DNA from: Mycolicibacter longobardus
GTDB lineage: Bacteria > Actinomycetota > Actinomycetes > Mycobacteriales > Mycobacteriaceae
Reading direction: 5' to 3'
Assembly: GCF_002102265.1 (NCBI RefSeq)
Contig: NZ_LQPG01000057.1
Span: forward strand, 1 to 64,000
Length of the DNA: 64,000 bases
The stretch's first letter is position 1. Every line of letters starts with the position of its first letter. The translations under genes and the position numbers were made by a program. Positions 26,793 to 34,956 of this stretch are shown in pieces. The notes beneath the pieces were generated by a model. That model ran no database searches, had not been told where the DNA came from, and worked only from the letters and a program-made list of their open reading frames with translations.

Positions 26793-27710
26793 GTGACGAT
26801 TCGACTTGGCTTCCAGATCCCCGACTTCTCTTACGGCACCGACGTTTCGAAGCTGTTCCCCGCCGTCATCGCGCAGGCCCGCGAGGCTGAGGCCGCCGGG
26901 TTCGACGCGGTGTTCGTGATGGACCACTTCTACCAACTGCCCATGCTCGGCTCTCCTGACCAGCCGATGCTCGAGGCGTACACCGCCCTGGGCGCGCTGG
27001 CCACCGCGACCGAACGGGTCCAGCTGGGCACGCTGGTCACCGGCAACACCTACCGCAACCCGGCCCTGTTGGCCAAGATCATCACCACGCTCGATGTGGT
27101 CAGCGCCGGCCGCGCGGTCTTGGGCATCGGTACCGGATGGTTCGAGCTCGAACACGACCAACTGGGTTTCGAGTTCGGCACGTTCACCGACCGGTTCAAC
27201 CGACTCGATGAGGCGCTGCAGATCATTTTGCCGATGATCAAAGGCGAGCGACCGACCTTCGATGGCCAGTGGTACTACGCCCGCGAGGCGATGGCCGAAC
27301 CCCGCTTCCGCGACCACATTCCACTGCTGATCGGCGGCAGCGGGGAGAAGAAGACGATCCCGCTCGCGGCGCGCCATTTCGACCACCTCAACCTGATCAC
27401 CGGATTCGACGAGATCCCAACGAAGATGGACGCGGTGCGGCGCAGCTGCGAGGAGGTCGGCCGCGATCCGGCCACCCTGGAAACCACCATGCTGCTCACC
27501 GCGCTGGCCGGCCGAAACCTCACCGCCGATCAGATCCCCGCCCAGATCGCGCAGCGGGCGGTGGCCGGTAGTCCCGAATCGATCGCCGAGCAGATCAAGA
27601 CCAAGGTGCTCGACGCCGGGGTCGGCGGAGTGACCATGAACATTCCCGGCTACGTCCCTGGGGTGATCACTGAAGTCGGTGCGGCATTGCGCGCAGTGTT
27701 CGACGTTTGA
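26793..27710 (+). CDS. LLM-class F420-dependent oxidoreductase
   Basis: A 305-residue luciferase-like TIM-barrel protein (GFQIPDFSYGTDVSKLFP at the start, GRAVLGIGTGWFELEH and PLLIGGSGEKKTIPLAARHF). The GTG start at 26793 follows AGGG. The family uses reduced F420 or FMN; the mycobacterial F420 subgroup with the GIGTGWFE motif is the best fit, but the substrate is unknown. It sits upstream of the Fic gene with 67 nt between them, which carry the Fic operators. Confidence 0.88.
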   Translation: MTIRLGFQIPDFSYGTDVSKLFPAVIAQAREAEAAGFDAVFVMDHFYQLPMLGSPDQPMLEAYTALGALATATERVQLGTLVTGNTYRNPALLAKIITTLDVVSAGRAVLGIGTGWFELEHDQLGFEFGTFTDRFNRLDEALQIILPMIKGERPTFDGQWYYAREAMAEPRFRDHIPLLIGGSGEKKTIPLAARHFDHLNLITGFDEIPTKMDAVRRSCEEVGRDPATLETTMLLTALAGRNLTADQIPAQIAQRAVAGSPESIAEQIKTKVLDAGVGGVTMNIPGYVPGVITEVGAALRAVFDV

Positions 27711-27714
27711 GCCG

Positions 27715-27749
27715 TAAGTGAAGTTAACTGACGTCGTTAACTTCACTTA
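27715..27749. promoter_or_regulatory. Inverted-repeat operator upstream of the Fic gene
   Basis: A perfect 14-bp inverted repeat: TAAGTGAAGTTAAC (27715-27728) and its complement (27736-27749) around a 7-nt spacer TGACGTC. The size and symmetry fit a binding site for a dimeric DNA-binding protein. The site starts only 5 nt after the preceding gene and precedes the Fic start by about 30 nt. Confidence 0.8.
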
Positions 27750-27755
27750 AGTGTC

Positions 27756-27789
27756 TAAGTGAAGTTAAACTGGCATCGTGACTTCACTT
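27756..27789. promoter_or_regulatory. Second operator copy overlapping the Fic start codon
   Basis: The same word recurs: TAAGTGAAGTTAA (27756-27768) and, in inverted orientation, ACTTCACTT (27781-27789) inside the first codons of the Fic gene. Both half-sites are displaced by exactly 41 bp from the corresponding halves of the first operator. Occupancy here would block both the start of transcription and translation. Confidence 0.7.
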
Positions 27790-28962
27790 CGGCCCGTCAT
27801 CTACGAGGACGTGCGTTGGGAACCGCAAGGGGTGCGGTACGCGAGTACCGCGCTGCCGAAGTACGGCACCTATCACCCGGCGATGCCGGCCGACATCGCC
27901 GACTTGACCCTGGATCTGCCACCGGCCGTGCTCGCGGAGGCCGAGACGGCCAGCCACGAGATCACCCGCTTCGACGCTGAGCTCGGACGCGAGATCGCAC
28001 CATTCGCCTCCGTGCTACTGCGGTCCGAATCGGCAGCCAGCTCGCAGATCGAGAACCTGACGGCGTCGTCGCGCGCTATCGCCGAAGCCGAACTGTCCGG
28101 CGGCAGCACCAAGCGCAACGCCGAGATGATCGTCGCCAACACCGCTGCGATGCAGGCGGCGATCGCCTTGTCCGATACGGTGGATGCCGCGGCAATTCTG
28201 GCGATGCACCGCGCGCTGATGCATAGGGAACCCCGCCACACGCCTGGTGAATTCCGCACCGAGCCGGTTTGGATCGGCGGCGGATCCAACCCCATTGGCG
28301 CGACATTCGTCGGCCCGCGCCACGAGCTGATTCCCGGCGCGATCACCGACCTGATCTCGTTCGCGCAGCGTTCCGACATTCCCGCACTGCCACAGATCGC
28401 GGTGGCCCACGCTCACTTCGAGACCATTCACCCTTTCACTGACGGGAACGGACGCACGGGCCGCGCGCTGGTGCAGGCCATGCTGCGCAACAAGGGAATG
28501 ACACGACAGGTGACGGTGCCGATCTCAGCAGGATTGCTCGCCGACACCGGCACCTACTTCGCCGCGCTCACCTCCTACCGCGAGGGCAACGCGGCACCGA
28601 TTGTCGTGCGCTTCGCGCAGGCCGCTGTCCTGTCCATCGCCAACGGGCGGGAGCTGGTCGCCGAACTTCGGGATATCCGGGAGAACTGGAACTCTCGGAT
28701 CACCGCGCGCTCTGACTCAGCGGTGTGGAAGGTCGCCGACCTGTTGACCCGCCGCCCCGTCGTCAACGCGGCGCTACTCGCGGACGAGTTGGGTATCGAA
28801 TCGACCAACGCCCACCGCTATCTGAATCCGCTGGCGGAGGCGGGAATCCTCATCGAAACGTCCAGCGGCTCCCGCAACCGGGTGTGGCGTTCCGCCGAGG
28901 TGCTGGCCGCACTCGACGCATTCGCCGAACGAGCCGGGCGGCGGAACCGATCCGAGCGTTGA
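27778..28962 (+). CDS. Fic family protein with C-terminal winged-helix domain
   Basis: Fic enzymes usually transfer AMP to a hydroxyl side chain of a target protein. The 394-residue protein has the complete catalytic motif HPFTDGNGRTGR with His218. An N-terminal helix carries the inhibitory motif S-SQI-EN (Ser88 to Asn93, with Glu92), matching the (S/T)xxxE(G/N) signature of self-inhibited class II Fic proteins. Residues 290-390 form a helix-turn-helix domain (ADELGIESTNAHRYLNPLAEAG). The start is GTG at 27778. The repeated operator immediately upstream, together with the DNA-binding domain, suggests that it represses its own gene. No separate antitoxin gene is adjacent, consistent with built-in inhibition. 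Confidence 0.92.
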   Translation: MTSLRPVIYEDVRWEPQGVRYASTALPKYGTYHPAMPADIADLTLDLPPAVLAEAETASHEITRFDAELGREIAPFASVLLRSESAASSQIENLTASSRAIAEAELSGGSTKRNAEMIVANTAAMQAAIALSDTVDAAAILAMHRALMHREPRHTPGEFRTEPVWIGGGSNPIGATFVGPRHELIPGAITDLISFAQRSDIPALPQIAVAHAHFETIHPFTDGNGRTGRALVQAMLRNKGMTRQVTVPISAGLLADTGTYFAALTSYREGNAAPIVVRFAQAAVLSIANGRELVAELRDIRENWNSRITARSDSAVWKVADLLTRRPVVNAALLADELGIESTNAHRYLNPLAEAGILIETSSGSRNRVWRSAEVLAALDAFAERAGRRNRSER

Positions 28963-28965
28963 GCC

Positions 28966-30414
28966 TCAGCCCAACACGGTGTGCATCAACATCACGTCGT
29001 AGGCGTTCCACAGCGACAGCGTGAAGTACACGTCCTTGCCCGTCGACCAGGGATGCATGTAGGGCGCGTAGATGCCGCCGGGAATCTGGCCGGTGGGAAT
29101 CAGCGTCTGCTCGGCGCTCCACGGCCCCTGGGGCGTGGGAGCGGTGCGGGCCACGACGTCATTGCCGCCGTTGCCGTACAGCGCCAGGTACTGCTTGAGA
29201 TAGGTGTTGTACTGCACCGACATCTCGCCCACCGGGCCGGGGATCACCGGGGTGGCCGCGGCCGGGTTGTTGGGCACCCACGAACCACTGTCCCCGTTCC
29301 AGTACTGGTACTTGGTGACGTCGGGGATGGCGCGCTCGGGCACCCGCGACAAGAACGCCGGACCGCCACGGCCGGCAGGAGTTCCGTAGGAGTACAGGTA
29401 GCCGTCATTGCCGCGTAGGAACGCGCCCTGCTGGAATTTCTCGTTGCCGGGGACGAAGTGCGCCCGTGGGACATTCTCCGGCGACGACGAACGCACCGTC
29501 CCCGGATAGACGCCCCACGTTTCGCCGTTGTCGTTGGACACCGCGATCGCCGAGTAGTTGGTGGACCATTCACCGTCGCGGCCCCACTGCTTGACCGACA
29601 TGAAGTTCATGTACTGGTTGCCGCCGATCCCGACGGCGGCAGTGGGGATCATGCTCTCCTGGGAGGGCGACAATTGCAGGGCGGGCAGGATCTGCTTGGA
29701 GAAGTTCGCCTGGCGCAGTGGCGAACCCGAATACCTGTTGCCTACGGCGCCGGGGCCCACGGTGATCCCGTCGGCCAGGTTGTTGTCCTGGGTGCGCAGC
29801 AGCACGTTCTTCCGCCACTGCTTGCCCTGGATCCGGCAGTAGCCGAAGGTGTCGCCGAACGCCATGAGAATCTGACGGTTAGCGGCATCACCGTTGTCCC
29901 AAAGGATTCCGAGATCGGTGCCGGAGATGCCGAAGCGTTGCAGGGTCTGATTGGGACTGTTGGGTCCGGTCACCCACTCCACCAGCGATGTCTGGGATGC
30001 CGCGATAGCCCCGGCGGCGTCAGCGTTCGAAATACCCTGGTCTGCACCGGCGTTCGGAGCAGGTTGCGCGGGCTGCACCGGTTGAGCGGCATTCGGCGCC
30101 ACCTGACCGCCCGGATACGGGGCCGGGGGCACCACCGCAGCCTGTTGCTTGATCGTGCCGTTCGGGTTGATCAGCGCGGCGATCAGCGGCCCCAGTTTGG
30201 GCAGCGGTGCGAGGTCATTGGTGCCGCGGGGCCGCCGCCCGATCGGCAGCTGTCCGGCTCCGGTGGCCGGCGAGCCCGGAGGCGGGTCGATGTTGGCCTC
30301 GGGGGCATTGCAGGTGGCCGCCATCGCCGGCGGGGCGAACTCGGTGGCCAGAACCAACCCGAGCACGACCGCCGGCACCATCGCCGCCGAGACGATTCGA
30401 CGCGTCGCCGACAT
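28966..30414 (-). CDS. Exported DUF4185 domain protein
   Basis: A 482-residue secreted protein. A cleavable signal peptide (MSATRRIVSAAMVPAVVLGL to about AMA) is followed by a Pro/Ala-rich segment of about 110 residues and a DUF4185 domain, predicted beta-propeller-like, with motifs GDTFGYCRIQGKQWRKNVLL, MNFMSVKQWGRDGEWSTNYS and the C-terminal MHPWSTGKDVYFTLSLWNAY. The fold resembles glycoside-hydrolase-type propellers; the activity is unknown to me, although some relatives degrade arabinan or galactan. The ATG at 30412-30414 has a good GGAAGGG ribosome site. It converges on the Fic gene with 3 nt between stops. Confidence 0.85.
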   Translation of the reverse strand: MSATRRIVSAAMVPAVVLGLVLATEFAPPAMAATCNAPEANIDPPPGSPATGAGQLPIGRRPRGTNDLAPLPKLGPLIAALINPNGTIKQQAAVVPPAPYPGGQVAPNAAQPVQPAQPAPNAGADQGISNADAAGAIAASQTSLVEWVTGPNSPNQTLQRFGISGTDLGILWDNGDAANRQILMAFGDTFGYCRIQGKQWRKNVLLRTQDNNLADGITVGPGAVGNRYSGSPLRQANFSKQILPALQLSPSQESMIPTAAVGIGGNQYMNFMSVKQWGRDGEWSTNYSAIAVSNDNGETWGVYPGTVRSSSPENVPRAHFVPGNEKFQQGAFLRGNDGYLYSYGTPAGRGGPAFLSRVPERAIPDVTKYQYWNGDSGSWVPNNPAAATPVIPGPVGEMSVQYNTYLKQYLALYGNGGNDVVARTAPTPQGPWSAEQTLIPTGQIPGGIYAPYMHPWSTGKDVYFTLSLWNAYDVMLMHTVLG

Positions 30415-30546
30415 GTCACACCCTTCCCCAGGACCCGCTCCCGGGCCTCGCACACTGTGACGATAGTGATTTCTGGGACCCCTGTGACCCACGGGAGACC
30501 GATAGAGACGCATCCGTGACGGTGTCGCAACCAGCGACTTCGCCGC

Positions 30547-31449
30547 TCAGCCGGCCCGACTGACCTCGGCGATCACATCCGACACGCAGCGCAGTTGACC
30601 GAGGTCGGAGCTGGTCGGGATCAGATGAACTTCGTCGGTGCCCATCGCTTCGAACCGGCGCAGCACCTCGGCCAGCTCGTCCTCGCTGCCGGCCCAGCCC
30701 GTCGTCGGCGCCATCGCCTCGACATACTCGGCCGGAATCCAGTTCATGTAGCGCAGCAGGTGCCGGCGCACCTGGTCACGGGCCGCATCACGATCCCCCA
30801 GGGCGAACCAGAACGACGTCGCCAGGTGCGGCTTGGCCCGGCCCGCCTGCCGCCAGGCGTCCCGGGCGACGTCGAACAGTTCGCTCTGCTTGGCCACGTC
30901 AAGGTCCATGGTGATGCCGGCCAGGCCCTCGGCCCAGCTCGCCGCGCTGCGCAGCGTCTTCGGACCGATGGTGCCCACCACCAGTGGGGGCCCGCCGGGT
31001 TGGGTCGGGGCCGGCCCGACCGGCAGCACCGACTCGGTGATCTTCTCCCCCGCCCAGACCCGTCGCATGGTCGCCACGGCCTCGGCCATCTCCCGCATCG
31101 TCTGCGTCGCCGGATCGGCACCGACCGCGCGGTAGTCCTCGACCCGGCCACCCACCCCCAGCCCGACGGTGAGCCGGCCGCCACTGAGCACGTCCGCGGT
31201 GGCAAGCGCCTTGGCCAGCATGACCGGATCATGCAGTTGCGGGACGATCACCGTCGTCACCAGGCGCACCCGCTCGGTCCACGCCGACAGCGCACCCAGC
31301 AGAGTCAGGCTGTCGGGGTTGGTGAACGCGATCCGCTCGCCCCAGCACAGCGACGAGAACGGCCCATCGTCTATCGCACGCGCCCAGTCGCGCAGCAGTG
31401 TTGCGTCCAGGTCCGGTTCCATCACCGGCATGGTCATTCCGACCTGCAT
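30547..31449 (-). CDS. LLM-class F420-dependent oxidoreductase
   Basis: A 300-residue luciferase-like monooxygenase fold (MQVGMTMPVMEPDLDATLLR; GGRLTVGLGVGGRVEDYRAV; PLVVGTIGPKTLRSAASWAE). The cofactor is likely F420 by family. The ATG at 31447-31449 gives the conserved N-terminal strand; upstream codons to 31539 overlap the divergent VOC gene. The substrate is unknown. It shares a 46-nt divergent intergenic region with the VOC gene. Confidence 0.85.
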   Translation of the reverse strand: MQVGMTMPVMEPDLDATLLRDWARAIDDGPFSSLCWGERIAFTNPDSLTLLGALSAWTERVRLVTTVIVPQLHDPVMLAKALATADVLSGGRLTVGLGVGGRVEDYRAVGADPATQTMREMAEAVATMRRVWAGEKITESVLPVGPAPTQPGGPPLVVGTIGPKTLRSAASWAEGLAGITMDLDVAKQSELFDVARDAWRQAGRAKPHLATSFWFALGDRDAARDQVRRHLLRYMNWIPAEYVEAMAPTTGWAGSEDELAEVLRRFEAMGTDEVHLIPTSSDLGQLRCVSDVIAEVSRAG

Positions 31450-31495
31450 GACCGCGATTGTGGCACGGACGCCGAGCCGGGCCGACACTGGAGGA

Positions 31496-31879
31496 ATGAG
31501 TATTTCCTTCAACCACACGATCGTCGCCGCCCACGACAAGCAGGCGTCAGCGGCGTTTCTGGCGGAGTTGTTCGGTCTGCCCGAACCGCAGCCGTTCGGT
31601 CACTTCGCGGTCGTCGGGCTCGATCACGAAGCCAGCCTCGACTACGCCGAAGTGCCCCAGGACGAGGAGATCCGACCGCAGCACTACGCCTTCCTGGTCT
31701 CCGAAGACGACTTCGATGCGATCTACGGCAAGATCTCCGCGCGCGGACTGGAGCACTGGGCGGATCCGGGCGGTCAGCGCCCCGGCGAAATCAACCGCCG
31801 CGACCACGGACGCGGCGTGTATTTCCGGGATCCCGCCGGCCACAACATGGAGATCCTCACCCGGCCCTACGGCAGCTAA
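31496..31879 (+). CDS. VOC (glyoxalase/bleomycin-resistance) superfamily protein
   Basis: A 127-residue single-module vicinal-oxygen-chelate protein: N-terminal ISFNHTIVAAHDKQASAAFL, a central DYAEVPQDEEIRPQHYAFLV and C-terminal GRGVYFRDPAGHNMEILTRP. His7, His63 and Glu119 are candidate metal ligands. The reaction is unknown. A strong GGAGGA lies almost against the ATG, so spacing is short. Its TAA overlaps the stop codon of the convergent Rrf2 gene (CTAA). Confidence 0.85.
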   Translation: MSISFNHTIVAAHDKQASAAFLAELFGLPEPQPFGHFAVVGLDHEASLDYAEVPQDEEIRPQHYAFLVSEDDFDAIYGKISARGLEHWADPGGQRPGEINRRDHGRGVYFRDPAGHNMEILTRPYGS

Positions 31880-32352
31880 CCGGAGGAATGGCCGCGCTGG
31901 CGCTCCTGGGTGCGATAGTCGGTGGCGAATTCGGCGACGTGCGCGGGCAGATCGCCCGCCGCGACAGCGGCCAGGCTGGTCTCCTCGAGCACCGAACGCA
32001 TGCTCGCCCGCAAGGCCCGCCACACGTCGGTCAAGGCGGCGGTCGGGCCCGCATAGGGCAGATCGCCCAGGCCGATGTCGCGAACACTGGCCAGCGGGCC
32101 GTCGATGCTGCGCAGCACGTCGGCGACGCTGATCTCGGTGGCCGCCCGGGCCAGCTCGTAGCCCCCGTCGCGGCCGCGCTGACTACGCACCAACCGATCG
32201 GTGCGCAGATCAGACAGGATGTCGACCAGGAACTGCGCCGGAATGCCCTGTGCGGCGGCTATCTCGTCGGTCTTGACCAGGGTGCCGGGCTCCGCGGTGG
32301 CGAGTTGGACCATCGCCCGCACCGCGTACTCCGCCTTGGCCGACATCCGCAT
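31876..32352 (-). CDS. Rrf2-family transcriptional regulator (Rv1287-like)
   Basis: A 158-residue Rrf2-type winged-helix regulator (MRMSAKAEYAVRAMVQLA; IPAQFLVDILSDLRTDRLVR; RGRDGGYELAR). It contains no cysteine, so it cannot hold an Fe-S cluster like IscR or NsrR and more resembles the CymR-like, ligand- or partner-controlled branch. It lies 25 nt after cysQ and on the same strand as cysD-cysNC-cysQ, so it is probably part of that transcript and may regulate sulfur assimilation; this is inference from position. The ATG at 32350-32352 matches the mycobacterial orthologue. Confidence 0.9.
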   Translation of the reverse strand: MRMSAKAEYAVRAMVQLATAEPGTLVKTDEIAAAQGIPAQFLVDILSDLRTDRLVRSQRGRDGGYELARAATEISVADVLRSIDGPLASVRDIGLGDLPYAGPTAALTDVWRALRASMRSVLEETSLAAVAAGDLPAHVAEFATDYRTQERQRGHSSG

Positions 32353-32377
32353 CACGAGCATTCTTCCATCTGCGGCG

Positions 32378-33106
32378 TCAGCCGACGGCGGCGAGCACCG
32401 CTTGCGCGTATTCGGGGCGACACACCACCAGATCGGGCAGCAGCGGGTCCGGCCGGTTGTAGACCAGCGGCGAGCCGTCGATGCGGGAGGTGTGCAGGCC
32501 GGCGGCACGGGCCACGGCCACCGGGGCGGCCGAGTCCCACTCGTACTGTCCGCCGGCGTGGACGTAGACATCGGCGGTGCCCTGTACGACGGAGGCGACC
32601 TTGACCCCCGCCGAACCCATCGGCACCAGCACGCCGTCCAGACGGTCGCGGACGGCTTCCGCGAGAGCGGGTGGGCGGCTGCGGGACACCGCGATACGCG
32701 GCGGGCCGGTGTATTCGGGTGGGGCGGGCACGGTCGGCGTGGCCAGGGTGACACCGCGTGCGGGCAGGGCTATCGCACCGGCGGCCAGTTCTCCGGCCTG
32801 CCACAGCGCGACGTGCACAGCCCAGTCGTCACGGCCGAGTTCACTGAACTCCCGGGTGCCGTCGAGCGGGTCCACAATCCACACCCGCTCGGCGCGCAGG
32901 CGTACCGGGTTGTCGGCGCCCTCCTCGGACAGCACCACGTCGTCCGGCCGTTCGCTCGCCAGTGCGGCCATCAGGAAGTCATGAGACCGCTTGTCTCCGG
33001 CCGCTTTCCGCTCTGCCTCGGTCCCGTCGGCCAGTTCTTCGCGAACCGTCAGCAGCAACCTGCCGGCCTCGGCGGCAAGCTGGGCAGCCAGCTGATGATC
33101 CGTCAC
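32378..33106 (-). CDS. cysQ: 3'-phosphoadenosine 5'-phosphatase CysQ
   Basis: A 242-residue inositol-monophosphatase-fold enzyme that hydrolyses PAP (and possibly inositol phosphates), removing the toxic by-product of PAPS use. Metal-binding motifs are EE in VVLSEEGAD, DPLDGTREF and WDSAAP. The GTG start overlaps the stop of cysNC (GTGA), coupling it to sulfate activation. Longer open codons run into cysNC in another frame and are not used. The M. tuberculosis CysQ I remember is encoded elsewhere (Rv2131c), so this linkage differs. Confidence 0.9.
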   Translation of the reverse strand: MTDHQLAAQLAAEAGRLLLTVREELADGTEAERKAAGDKRSHDFLMAALASERPDDVVLSEEGADNPVRLRAERVWIVDPLDGTREFSELGRDDWAVHVALWQAGELAAGAIALPARGVTLATPTVPAPPEYTGPPRIAVSRSRPPALAEAVRDRLDGVLVPMGSAGVKVASVVQGTADVYVHAGGQYEWDSAAPVAVARAAGLHTSRIDGSPLVYNRPDPLLPDLVVCRPEYAQAVLAAVG

Positions 33107-34956
33107 TTTCGGGCGTCGATCGCGTTGATGACCTGGCGGGCCTGCTGGTCGATGCTGTCCTGCGAGCTCAATCGCACGTCGGGATTCCTCGGCCGCTGAT
33201 ACGGGCTGTCGATACCGGTGAAATGCGTGATCAGGCCCGCGCGCGCCTTGGCATACAGCCCCTTGGGATCCCGCTGCTCGCACACCTCCAGTGAGGTGTC
33301 ACAGAACACCTCGACGAAGTCGAACCCGGCGTCGGTGTGCACCTGGCGGGCCATCTGGCGATGCTCGATCAGCGGGCTGATCGCCGGCACCAGCACGATC
33401 TGCCCGGAGTCGGCCAGCAGGGTGGCCACGTGCGCCAGCCGGCGCAGGTTCTCGGCACGGTCAGCCATCGAGAATCCCAGGTCGGCGTTGAGGCCGTGGC
33501 GCAGATTGTCGCCGTCGAGAACGTAAGCGGGCGTTCCCCTTTCGAGCAACAATTGCTCAACGCGCATGGCCACCGACGACTTGCCCGCGCCGGACAGGCC
33601 GGTCAACCACACGGTGCGGCCCTTCGACAACCGGTCCGTCGCGGTGACCAGCGACTCGTGTCGCACCGTGTTCGGGCTGGCGACCCGGCCTGAGACGTCG
33701 CGCAGCACCATGCCGGCCGCGACGGTTCCGTTGGTGGCCTGGTCGATGAGGATGAACGACCCGGTGCTGTCGTTGCGGGTGAACTCGTCGAGCATCAGCG
33801 GAACCTGGGCGCGCAGCGAAACACGTCCGAGCTCGTTGAGCTTCAAGGTGTTTGCGTCTTTGTCCCGGTGCAGGGTGTTGACGTCGAGGCGGTAGTCCAG
33901 CGCCATCACCTTCACCCGGGTGGTGCGGGTGGTGTGTTTGATGATGTAGTCGTTGCCCGGTTGCAGGGTCGCACCGTCGGCCATCCAGCACACGGTGGCG
34001 TCGAAGTCCTGGGCGACGCGCGGCTGGTTGTTGGTGCGGGCGATCATGTCGCCGCGGGAGATGTCGATGTCGTCTTCGAGAGTGACCGAGACGGCCATCG
34101 GCGGAAACGCTTCGTCCACTGCGCCGCTCGGTCCCTCGATCGCGGCGACCCGGCTCGGCTTGCCGGACGGCAGCACCACGATGTCGTCGCCGGGGCGCAG
34201 CACACCGCTGGCCACCGTGCCGGCATAGCTGCGGTGGTCGGCGTGCTCGTGGGTCTGCGGGCGAATCACGTACTGCACCGGGAATCGCACGTCGACCAGG
34301 TTGCGGTCGCCGGCGATGTAGACCTCTTCGAGGTGCGACAGCAGTGCGGGGCCGTCGTAGTAGGGGGTCTTGTCGGACTTGGTCACCACGTTGTCGCCGA
34401 GCAGCGCCGAGATCGGGATGGTCGTCACGTCGTGCACGTCCAGGCGGGTGGCGAACGAGTGGAAGTCGTCCCGGATCGCCTCGAATTGCTCTGCATCCCA
34501 GTCGATCAGGTCCATCTTGTTGACGGCCAGCACGATGTGGCGGATGCCGAGGAGCGACGCGAGGAAGGTGTGCCGGCGGGACTGCTCCTGCAGCCCGTGG
34601 CGCGCGTCGACCAGCACGATCGCCAGCTGGGCCGTCGAGGCGCCGGTCACCATGTTGCGGGTGTACTGGATGTGCCCCGGAGTGTCGGCGATGATGAATT
34701 TCCGCTTGGGCGTTGCGAAATAGCGGTAGGCGACGTCGATGGTGATGCCCTGCTCGCGCTCCGCGCGCAGGCCGTCGGTGACCAGGGCCAGGTCGGTGTA
34801 GTCGTTGCCGCGCTCCCGGGAGGTGCGCTCCACCGAGGCCAGTTGGTCCTCCATGACGGCCTTGGAGTCGAACAGCAGCCGCCCGATCAGCGTGGACTTG
34901 CCGTCGTCGACCGATCCGGCCGTCGCGATTCGAAGCAGCGTGGTTGCCGCACCCAT
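33103..34956 (-). CDS. cysN: Sulfate adenylyltransferase GTPase subunit / APS kinase fusion CysNC
   Basis: A 617-residue bifunctional enzyme. The N-terminal EF-Tu-like GTPase (P-loop AGSVDDGKST at about 13-22, DTPGH, NKMD) drives APS formation with CysD; beta-barrel domains follow, and the C-terminal third is APS kinase (P-loop GLSGAGKSS with Lys459, then LDGDNLRHGLNADLGFS), which makes PAPS. The ATG overlaps the cysD stop by 1 nt (TGATG); the end overlaps cysQ by 4 nt. Confidence 0.97.
   Translation of the reverse strand: MGAATTLLRIATAGSVDDGKSTLIGRLLFDSKAVMEDQLASVERTSRERGNDYTDLALVTDGLRAEREQGITIDVAYRYFATPKRKFIIADTPGHIQYTRNMVTGASTAQLAIVLVDARHGLQEQSRRHTFLASLLGIRHIVLAVNKMDLIDWDAEQFEAIRDDFHSFATRLDVHDVTTIPISALLGDNVVTKSDKTPYYDGPALLSHLEEVYIAGDRNLVDVRFPVQYVIRPQTHEHADHRSYAGTVASGVLRPGDDIVVLPSGKPSRVAAIEGPSGAVDEAFPPMAVSVTLEDDIDISRGDMIARTNNQPRVAQDFDATVCWMADGATLQPGNDYIIKHTTRTTRVKVMALDYRLDVNTLHRDKDANTLKLNELGRVSLRAQVPLMLDEFTRNDSTGSFILIDQATNGTVAAGMVLRDVSGRVASPNTVRHESLVTATDRLSKGRTVWLTGLSGAGKSSVAMRVEQLLLERGTPAYVLDGDNLRHGLNADLGFSMADRAENLRRLAHVATLLADSGQIVLVPAISPLIEHRQMARQVHTDAGFDFVEVFCDTSLEVCEQRDPKGLYAKARAGLITHFTGIDSPYQRPRNPDVRLSSQDSIDQQARQVINAIDARK

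Noticed and set aside
23723..26800. Prophage or integrative element
   Set aside because: No integrase, excisionase, phage structural gene or duplicated tRNA end is visible. Only the lower G+C and position suggest past insertion.
27711..28962. Two-gene Fic-antitoxin (toxin-antitoxin) module
   Set aside because: No small antitoxin gene lies upstream; the inhibitory motif is inside the Fic protein itself.
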